NCBI GenBank assembly: GCA_029858145.1
Contig: JAOUFP010000040.1
Coordinates: 1 to 11,358 of the forward strand
Reading direction: 5' to 3'
Source of the DNA: Nitrospirota bacterium
GTDB taxonomy: Bacteria > Nitrospirota > Thermodesulfovibrionia > Thermodesulfovibrionales > UBA6898
Length of the DNA stretch: 11,358 nt
Numbering within the stretch: position 1 is the first letter of the stretch; every line of letters begins with the position of its first letter. The translations under genes and the position numbers were made by a program. Below, piece after piece: positions 6,411 through 11,358 of the stretch. The notes beneath the pieces were generated by a model. The model searched no databases, was not told the DNA's origin, and worked only from the letters and a program-made list of their open reading frames with translations.

Positions 6411-8981
6411 ATGAAAGATTTTGCTGGCTATACAGCACGTCTCGTAAAAAAAGCCGGAAAGCTTTTTGCGGGCCGGTTCTGTCGGGACCGAGTCCCTCTC
6501 CCGGTCGTGTTCGGCCGTTTCAGGAGGGTGCTTGAAAATCACAACCGCGCTATCGAGATTATCACTGATATGGGAGAGAAGCTCGGAGGAGATTATCTTT
6601 TCGATATCACTTATCTGAGGCGCGCTTACACAGAACTCCGCGAAAATATCAACGACTCCATAGAAAGCTTCGGGCTCCTTACACAGGGAAAGTACAGCGG
6701 GCTGAAGGCGATATTCGGGCGGATTGACCGGGAGATTAACCGGCTCCTCTTTGACGAGGTTCCTGCATCACGGGAAATGGTCCTGTTCTTTGAGGATATC
6801 ACGTGGGACAGGGGCAGCGAGACAGGAGGGAAAAACGCGAATCTTGCGGTGCTCAAGAACGAACTGAAGCTTTCTGTTCCGGATGGTTTTTCGTTAACCA
6901 CCAGCGCCTTTACCGAATTCATCCGCCACAACGGAATCGATGCAAAGATAGCCGCGCTCGGTCAGGACGGGGATATAACGGAAGAGGAACTTATGGACAT
7001 CCGAAGCGCAATCCTCAGGGGTGAGATGCCGCCGGCTCTGAATAAGGAGATCGGCGAGGCGATTAAGAAGCTCGGAACGAGATGTTCAGGACATTGTCCT
7101 CTTGCAGTCAGGAGCAGCGCCGTGGAGGAAGATGGTGAGTATTCCTTTGCGGGGCAGTACGAGAGCGTCCTGAATGTTCCCTTGGGAGAGGCCGCCGTAG
7201 AGGATGCATACAGACAGGTGCTTGCGAGCCTTTTTACGGAGAAGTCCGCGGCGTATCACCGGCAGGCCGGACTCGATATCAAAAATGCGCGGATGGCGGT
7301 CGGATGTCTCTTCATGGTCGATGCTGCGGTCAGCGGGGTGCTCTATTCGGAAAACCCCGGCGGAGAGAGAAACACCCAGCTCATCTCTGCTACTTGGGGG
7401 CTTGGAAAATCGATTGTCGAGGGACAGACCGATGCTGACTCTTATCTGATCAGAAAAGGGGGGCAACCGGTCATAACCCAAAAAAAGACCGGAAGGAAAA
7501 ACTCAATGGTGGTCAATGGAGAGCGCAGCGGAATAGACATCGTCAGTACCCCTTCCAATATGGCCGGGAAAAGTTCGCTTACCGATGAACAGGCGCTTGA
7601 TCTTGCAGCCCTCGGCGCGCGGATCGAAGCGTATTTCAGGACACCCCAGGACATCGAATGGGCGCTGGACAGGGAGGGAAGGTTCTCTCTCCTGCAGACA
7701 AGGCCTTTGAGGGTTGCGGAGCAGACGCTGCGTTCAGGGAGAGCAAAGGAACTGAAACAGTATGTGCCGGTGCTTCTGGAGGCGAAAGGACTTGTGGTGC
7801 AGCCCGGTGCAGCCGCCGGAAAGGTCTTTCTGCTCAGGCATATGGATGACCTTGATCATTTTCCCAGGGGCGCTGTGCTTGTCGCACACCACGACTCTTC
7901 GAATTTTGTCCGGGTCATGCCCTTTGTTTCTGCGATCATTACGGATGTAGGGACGCCGACAAGCCATATGGCCTCTGTATGCAGGGAATTTCGCATCCCT
8001 GCTTTGGTGAATGCGGGCGATGCGAGCAGTATCCTGCGGCACGGGCAGGAAGTCACCCTGCTGGCCGACGATGAAGGAAACGCGATAGTCTATGAAGGCA
8101 TTGTCGATACACTGATTGACCATGTCCGGTCAGGATCGGCAAAGATGGATGAACTCTACGAGTTCCGGAAGAAGAGGTATGTCCTGAGGTTCATCTCGCC
8201 GCTGAATCTCATCGACCCCCTTCTCGACAATTTTGTGCCCGAAGGCTGCAAGACCATGCATGATATATTGAGATTTATTCATGAAAAATCGGTTGCCGGG
8301 CTAATCGAGGGCGCACGGGACGGGGGACAGGCAAGCAGTGCGGTGAAGCTGGAACTCCCGATCCCCGCGGGGATTATGGTGGCTGACATAGGGGGCGGGA
8401 TAAGGGAGCAGTACGAGGGGCGAAGCGTTTCGTTTGAAGATATCGTATCCATACCGTTCAGGGCGATCCTGAAGGGGATGATGCATCCGGGAGCGTGGCA
8501 CGCTGATACCGTTTCACTGGGGGCCCAGGATTTTTTCTCGAGCATGATGCGGATGCCTGATATTGTCTCGGACAGCTCGGATTATCTGCGTTATAATGTC
8601 GCCGTCATTTCTCATGACTATGTAAACCTCAACCTCAGATTCGGCTATCATTACAATATGATGGATTGCTTCTGCAGCGACAATGCGCGGAACAACCACA
8701 TCTATTTCCGTTTTGCCGGCGGCGCCACGGATATCCTCAAACGGTCGAGGAGGCTCGAACTCATCGCCCGGATCCTGAGGGAATTCGGCTTCACGATAAA
8801 GATAAAGGGCGACCTCATCATCGCCAGGCTTTCGAATATCAGCCGAGAAGAGATGGAGAAGATCCTCGATCAGACAGGCCGGCTGATAGCCTTTGCGAGG
8901 CAGCTCGACGCGGTTCTCCATGATGAGGCGAGTGTTGAACGATACGCACGGAAGTTTATGGGAGGCGAGTATATTCTCTGA
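6411..8981 (+). CDS. PEP-synthase-like phosphotransferase lacking the PEP barrel, 856 aa
   Basis: The family transfers phosphate from ATP to a mobile His domain and on to an acceptor. An N-terminal helical region (about 30-118) precedes a PPDK_N ATP-grasp domain (about 125-435) with GGKNANLAVL (139-148), the AVRSSAVEEDGEYSFAGQ block (R234, E239, E240), D414-E416 and Q429-R431. The PEP-utiliser domain (about 455-565) carries the catalytic H519 in GTPTSHMASVCREFRIPALV. PEP synthase and PPDK continue with a PEP/pyruvate TIM barrel; here none of its motifs (such as the GLLRTE block) are seen. Instead there are about 290 other residues with a His/Cys-rich stretch (H692, H697, H735, H747, C753, C755, H763). 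I recall similar uncharacterised proteins labelled PEP/pyruvate-binding domain proteins. The acceptor is unknown, so a ppsA label would be wrong. ATG 6411 has no good ribosome site; it probably relies on coupling to the receiver gene 13 nt upstream. Confidence 0.85.
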   Translation: MKDFAGYTARLVKKAGKLFAGRFCRDRVPLPVVFGRFRRVLENHNRAIEIITDMGEKLGGDYLFDITYLRRAYTELRENINDSIESFGLLTQGKYSGLKAIFGRIDREINRLLFDEVPASREMVLFFEDITWDRGSETGGKNANLAVLKNELKLSVPDGFSLTTSAFTEFIRHNGIDAKIAALGQDGDITEEELMDIRSAILRGEMPPALNKEIGEAIKKLGTRCSGHCPLAVRSSAVEEDGEYSFAGQYESVLNVPLGEAAVEDAYRQVLASLFTEKSAAYHRQAGLDIKNARMAVGCLFMVDAAVSGVLYSENPGGERNTQLISATWGLGKSIVEGQTDADSYLIRKGGQPVITQKKTGRKNSMVVNGERSGIDIVSTPSNMAGKSSLTDEQALDLAALGARIEAYFRTPQDIEWALDREGRFSLLQTRPLRVAEQTLRSGRAKELKQYVPVLLEAKGLVVQPGAAAGKVFLLRHMDDLDHFPRGAVLVAHHDSSNFVRVMPFVSAIITDVGTPTSHMASVCREFRIPALVNAGDASSILRHGQEVTLLADDEGNAIVYEGIVDTLIDHVRSGSAKMDELYEFRKKRYVLRFISPLNLIDPLLDNFVPEGCKTMHDILRFIHEKSVAGLIEGARDGGQASSAVKLELPIPAGIMVADIGGGIREQYEGRSVSFEDIVSIPFRAILKGMMHPGAWHADTVSLGAQDFFSSMMRMPDIVSDSSDYLRYNVAVISHDYVNLNLRFGYHYNMMDCFCSDNARNNHIYFRFAGGATDILKRSRRLELIARILREFGFTIKIKGDLIIARLSNISREEMEKILDQTGRLIAFARQLDAVLHDEASVERYARKFMGGEYIL

Positions 8982-9031
8982 ACATTTCATGGTCTTCCGG
9001 CTATTCCCTGCAGATGGCTGCTCCTTCCCGC

Positions 9032-9059
9032 TTGTCACATTTCGGAAATAGACTATAAT
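9032..9059 (+). promoter_or_regulatory. Sigma-70-type promoter for the VOC gene
   Basis: TTGTCA (9032-9037) and a perfect TATAAT (9054-9059) are 16 nt apart. They sit in the 120-nt gap after the five-gene block and 45 nt before the next start. This points to a new transcription unit for the VOC-fold gene and the membrane protein after it. Confidence 0.7.
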
Positions 9060-9104
9060 TAGATTTAGAACCGTATGACGCACTGATGGGAATAATGAAC
9101 GGTG

Positions 9105-9695
9105 ATGAAATATAACGGCGTCAATCATATCGCCCTCGCAACAGGGAAGATTGAAGAGACGATACGCTTCTGGAGAGATCTGATCGGCATGCGCCTGATC
9201 TCCGCGATAGGCGGGCCGGGCAATATGCAGTATTTTTTCGAGATTTCCGAAACCTGCGCTCTCGCCTTTTTCGAGTGGCCTGCTGTAGAGCCTGTACCCG
9301 AGAAGGAGCACGGAAGGGTTGTTGTCGGGCCGTTTGCCTTTGATCACCTGGCGTTTGGTCTTGAAAGAGAGGATGAACTATGGGAATTGAAGGATAAGCT
9401 CAATGCTGCCGGGATCTGGGTTTCGGAGGTTATAGACCACGGTTTTATCCACTCCATCTTCACTTTTGATCCAAATGGCATACCGATTGAATTTGCCTGG
9501 AATGTGGAAGGAATAGACATCAGGAAAAATCCGGTCATAATGGAGCCTCCTCCCAACGAAGCTGCAGCAGAGGGCCCCGAACCCCGGGAAGGCAAGTGGC
9601 CTGCTGTCGAAGTTCCAACCATGAAGACAGACCGGAGAACATATCCAGGACAGATCAGCGGATTTTTCAGAAAGGCAAAGGAATCTAAAGGATGA
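9105..9695 (+). CDS. Glyoxalase/VOC-fold protein, 196 aa
   Basis: The protein has two beta-alpha-beta-beta-beta modules of the vicinal oxygen chelate fold. The four usual metal-ligand positions are present: H8 (VNHIALA), E57 (LAFFEW), H81 (FDHLAF) and E129 (GIPIEFAW). It is therefore probably an active metalloenzyme such as a lactoylglutathione lyase-like enzyme, epimerase or extradiol-type dioxygenase; the substrate cannot be told. The two modules end near residue 135. A tail of about 60 residues follows, Pro/Glu-rich then basic (ending in GFFRKAKESKG), which is longer than a minimal VOC protein. ATG 9105 is chosen, although GTG 9102 directly before it is also possible; no strong ribosome site is visible for either. 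It has its own promoter and is followed after 10 nt by a membrane-protein gene, probably co-transcribed. Confidence 0.85.
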   Translation: MKYNGVNHIALATGKIEETIRFWRDLIGMRLISAIGGPGNMQYFFEISETCALAFFEWPAVEPVPEKEHGRVVVGPFAFDHLAFGLEREDELWELKDKLNAAGIWVSEVIDHGFIHSIFTFDPNGIPIEFAWNVEGIDIRKNPVIMEPPPNEAAAEGPEPREGKWPAVEVPTMKTDRRTYPGQISGFFRKAKESKG

Positions 9696-9705
9696 TCTGG
9701 CGTTT

Positions 9706-10134
9706 ATGATAGACTCATACTTTCTGGCATATATGAAGCTTGCTCACGGCATGTTCAATGCGGTTATATTTGTTTTGATCGTATATCAGGGCCTGCTTGG
9801 CTACAGGCTCAGAAAGGCGCGGCTGAAAGGGATCAAGGCGGTTGCCGCTATCCGGCGGCACAGAAGGAACGGCCCTGTTCTGGCGTTGCTGGGAATCGCA
9901 GGATTTTTTGCCGGTGCTGTCCTTGTATATCTTGATCATGGACATCTTTTGAAATATCCCCTGCATTTCATCAATGGAGCATCGGTATCCACGGCCCTCG
10001 CCGGCATGTTTTTGATCTCAAGGAAGATCAGGGCTGCTGATAACAGATGGCGCATGGCACATTACAGGCTTGGAATTATTACCATCGTTCTTTATGTTGT
10101 CCAGCTTTTTCTGGGACTGGACATATTTCTGTAA
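9706..10134 (+). CDS. Four-helix membrane protein, DUF4079 / cytochrome b561-like, 142 aa
   Basis: Four hydrophobic helices are visible: about 10-33, 56-76, 84-105 and 119-142. Histidines lie at or near helix ends (H14, H52, H78, H80, H87, H119), and the pattern MKLAHG, RRHRRNG, LKYPLHF and MAHYRLG resembles the heme-ligand layout of b561-type and DUF4079 proteins. It may be a small b-type cytochrome in the inner membrane, passing electrons between quinol and another carrier; this is inference from His placement, since no CxxCH motif is present. AAAGGA (9687-9692) is 13 nt before ATG 9706, longer than ideal. The gene lies 10 nt after the VOC gene and probably shares its promoter. No redox partner is seen next to it. 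Confidence 0.7.
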   Translation: MIDSYFLAYMKLAHGMFNAVIFVLIVYQGLLGYRLRKARLKGIKAVAAIRRHRRNGPVLALLGIAGFFAGAVLVYLDHGHLLKYPLHFINGASVSTALAGMFLISRKIRAADNRWRMAHYRLGIITIVLYVVQLFLGLDIFL

Positions 10135-10140
10135 ATCTCT

Positions 10141-10187
10141 GCGTATGCGGTTGAAGGCTGCATCATGATGACGCCCGTTATTTTTTT
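10141..10187 (+). terminator. Weak terminator-like structure after the four-helix membrane protein gene
   Basis: An imperfect stem, ATGCGG (10145-10150) with CTGCAT (10158-10163) including one G-T pair, may be extended by GCGT/ACGC (10141-10144 with 10171-10174). A run of seven T follows (10181-10187). The T run is several nt away from the stem, so this is only a possible terminator. The rest of the 10135-10346 spacer holds the next promoter and ribosome site. Confidence 0.3.
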
Positions 10188-10252
10188 GCCGCCTGCGAGG
10201 CCGGGAGCACTTCATCTCTGATGAGAAATTGCATGATTATTTTTCGCATACC

Positions 10253-10280
10253 TTGACATATGTGTCTCAATCGTTAAAAT
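10253..10280 (+). promoter_or_regulatory. Sigma-70-type promoter for the SH3 protein gene
   Basis: A perfect TTGACA (10253-10258) and TAAAAT (10275-10280, five of six consensus bases) are separated by 16 nt, in an A/T-rich spacer 66 nt before the start codon. This is one of the two best promoters in the window. Confidence 0.75.
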
Positions 10281-10346
10281 ACAAAAAAGCATATCCATCA
10301 GAAATAACCGTCAGGCAGTATTCAAAAAAAATCGAAGGAGATCTGA

Positions 10347-10799
10347 ATGAAAAAGACTGTTTTCGGGTTGATTCTTATTTTTTTTCTTATCTGTTCCGGA
10401 GGCGCTGCAGATGCGATGTGTGTGAAAACATCGAAAGCAAACATCCGCTTAGGGCCGGGTACGAACTATGAATCCATATGGCAGGTATACAAATATATGC
10501 CTTTTGAAAAAGTAGGGGTTTCAGTATCCGGGAACTGGTACGCGGTGAAGGATGTTGACGGCGACGTGAACTGGATACATAAAAAACTGATAACAAACGG
10601 CTTTCGCTGCGCGGTGGTAAAAAAAGAATCGGTAAATGTCAGAAAAGGTCCGGGTACGCGATACCCGAAAATATATCCGGGACCCGCCCGGCAGTATTTT
10701 TCATTCAGGGTGCTGAAAAAAAAGGGTTTATGGATCAAGGTAAGGGATGAACTGGGTAAAATAGGCTGGATTCATAAAAAATTCCTTTGGATCAGATGA
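10347..10799 (+). CDS. Secreted protein with two bacterial SH3 domains, 150 aa
   Basis: A Sec signal peptide is clear: MKKT, a hydrophobic core (VFGLILIFFLIC), then a small-residue cleavage site near residue 23 (AADA). C16 does not sit in a proper lipobox, so it is not a likely lipoprotein. Two bacterial SH3 domains follow, about 25-82 and 88-149. They align with each other: NIRLGPGTNY (32-41) with NVRKGPGTRY (97-106), and NWIHKK (75-80) with GWIHKK (140-145). Such domains commonly bind peptidoglycan or metal and are often attached to hydrolases, but no catalytic domain is present, so it may be a periplasmic adaptor. The mature protein is strongly basic. AAGGAG (10335-10340) lies 6 nt before ATG 10347, a good site, and the gene has its own promoter, so it appears to be a single-gene unit. 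Confidence 0.9.
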   Translation: MKKTVFGLILIFFLICSGGAADAMCVKTSKANIRLGPGTNYESIWQVYKYMPFEKVGVSVSGNWYAVKDVDGDVNWIHKKLITNGFRCAVVKKESVNVRKGPGTRYPKIYPGPARQYFSFRVLKKKGLWIKVRDELGKIGWIHKKFLWIR

Positions 10800-11144
10800 C
10801 CGCACAAGCGTAATCGCTCTTCATCGATTCCCTTTCCCGGCAGGTCAGAAATTCTCTGAATACCAAGCCTCCTGAGGCGGTGAAGAAGGCAGGCTGTCTG
10901 AAAGAAAAAGCTTTCTTGCGCGCCTGGCATGCCCCGTCCCCTGGAATGTGGTGCTTGATCATCTGGAATTAGACTCTTTTTTGCGCGGACCTTTGATTTT
11001 ATGACTATTTCAATCCTTTTTCCCCTCTCTCTAGGAAAAGATACCCCTTTGACTAGGAACTCCTTCCAATTGTTAAGACCGTTGCTTTGCGTTAAACTGA
11101 AAGCAAGATAACAAGAGAAAAAAAACATAAAGGAGGATACGACA
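10800..11144. other. Intergenic region without a gene
   Basis: No convincing coding sequence is present on either strand. The last 115 bases hold what looks like a promoter region for the next gene: two CTAGGAA direct repeats (11031-11037 and 11053-11059), a candidate -35/-10 pair and a TTGCTTT/AAAGCAA inverted repeat (11082-11088 with 11100-11106). A small GCCT/AGGC hairpin is at about 10867-10878, without a T run. I see nothing else with structure in 10800-11030. Confidence 0.6.
11070..11098 (+). promoter_or_regulatory. Candidate promoter for the C-terminal small membrane protein gene
   Basis: TTGTTA (11070-11075) and TAAACT (11093-11098), 17 nt apart, each match four of six consensus bases. 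The -10 lies inside the loop of the inverted repeat at 11082-11106, which could be an operator. An alternative -35 is TTGACT at 11049-11054 with a poor -10. Confidence 0.4.
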
Positions 11145-11358
11145 ATGTTAAAGCATACCGGAGGAGACAGAGTAGGAAAAGGGACATACTGGAACCTGAA
11201 GAACGGAGAGAGAATAGATATCGCTGAGGAAGGGACGCTTCCTGGCAACGGCAAGACGACGTATTACCGTATGCCTGCAGCAGCGGTGATAGTGGCAGCG
11301 CCTGCACTGGGGCTTCTGTATGCGGCGTTTCTGCCGTTCATCGGGATAGCGATGGTGG
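11145..11358 (+). CDS. Small conserved-looking membrane protein, 3' end outside window
   Basis: The frame runs from ATG 11145 to the window edge without a stop (71 codons). AAAGGAGG (11129-11136) lies 8 nt before the start, the strongest ribosome site in the window, so the product may be abundant. Residues 1-43 are polar and Gly-rich (with TYWNLKNGERIDI and LPGNGKTTYYRMP); residues about 44-71 are hydrophobic with Ala/Gly/Leu and an internal Pro-Phe-Ile-Gly (AAPALGLLYAAFLPFIG), which fits one membrane helix or the start of a hairpin. The short N-terminal part has no signal peptide and would be cytoplasmic. I recall uncharacterised small proteins of this kind in Desulfobacterota and Nitrospirota, but know no function. 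No functional partner is visible; the upstream SH3 gene is separated by 345 nt. Confidence 0.8.
   Translation, partial: MLKHTGGDRVGKGTYWNLKNGERIDIAEEGTLPGNGKTTYYRMPAAAVIVAAPALGLLYAAFLPFIGIAMV

Noticed and set aside
6411..8981. Annotation as phosphoenolpyruvate synthase (ppsA) or PPDK
   Set aside because: The PEP/pyruvate barrel and its catalytic motifs are not present in the C-terminal part.
8514..9347. Minus-strand open frame covering the 8982-9104 spacer
   Set aside because: It overlaps the ends of two well-supported + strand genes and a good promoter; the product has no recognisable domain.
10181..10203. T run next to a GC-rich hairpin (GCCTGCGAGGC)
   Set aside because: The T run precedes the hairpin on the + strand and would be A-rich after it on the minus strand, so it is not an intrinsic terminator in either direction.
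10229..10471. Plus-strand open frame of 80 codons before the SH3 gene
   Set aside because: It runs through the promoter and into the SH3 gene in another frame, and has no ribosome site; the SH3 frame has a signal peptide and domain motifs.
11060..11110. Sigma-54 promoter before the small membrane protein gene
   Set aside because: TTGC is present at 11082-11085, but no GG dinucleotide sits at the required distance upstream.
10772..11254. Minus-strand open frame of 160 codons across the 10800-11144 spacer
   Set aside because: It lacks family features and overlaps the start, ribosome site and candidate promoter of the + strand small membrane protein; its low-complexity hydrophobic part is the complement of purine-rich upstream DNA.

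Overview
The window reads as bacterial chromosome from an anaerobe-type lineage, most likely Nitrospirota or Desulfobacterota. This rests on the overall look of the proteins (a PEP-synthase-like protein of a type I recall mainly from those groups, a tandem-domain universal stress protein, GTG starts); no rRNA or other phylogenetic marker is present, so it is an inference. All genes with good support lie on the + strand. No tRNA, rRNA, transposon or CRISPR array is visible.

Layout. Positions 2-721 hold the 3' part of an envelope protein resembling the TIGR02186 family, with a C-terminal membrane anchor. It is followed closely by a two-domain universal stress protein (724-1581). A spacer (1582-1734) holds a weak terminator-like hairpin and a striking 18-bp imperfect inverted repeat. 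Then comes a tight five-gene block (1735-8981; junctions are one overlap and gaps of 3, 9 and 13 nt): two membrane proteins joining a GspE_N-like domain to three and two copies of an expanded DUF202 domain, a membrane histidine kinase, a stand-alone receiver, and a PEP-synthase-like phosphotransferase without the usual PEP-binding barrel. A new promoter (9032-9059) precedes a glyoxalase/VOC-fold gene and a four-helix, His-containing membrane protein. A further promoter (10253-10280) precedes a secreted tandem-SH3 protein. The window ends inside a small membrane protein gene with a strong ribosome binding site.

The most unusual content is in the two DUF202 proteins. All five DUF202 copies begin with six consecutive heptads of the form R-[T/N/S]-x-[L/M]-A-x-x, placing an Arg at exactly seven-residue intervals (only the first Arg of copy 3 is replaced, by Thr). 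Canonical DUF202 domains, including those of the yeast VTC polyphosphate polymerase, carry about two such units. The array runs straight into a membrane helix.

How the block might work is inference: the kinase and receiver sense and relay a signal, the DUF202 proteins form an Arg-rich membrane assembly or polyanion conduit, and the PEP-synthase-like enzyme moves phosphoryl groups through its central His. The genetic link is strong; the biochemical link is untested.
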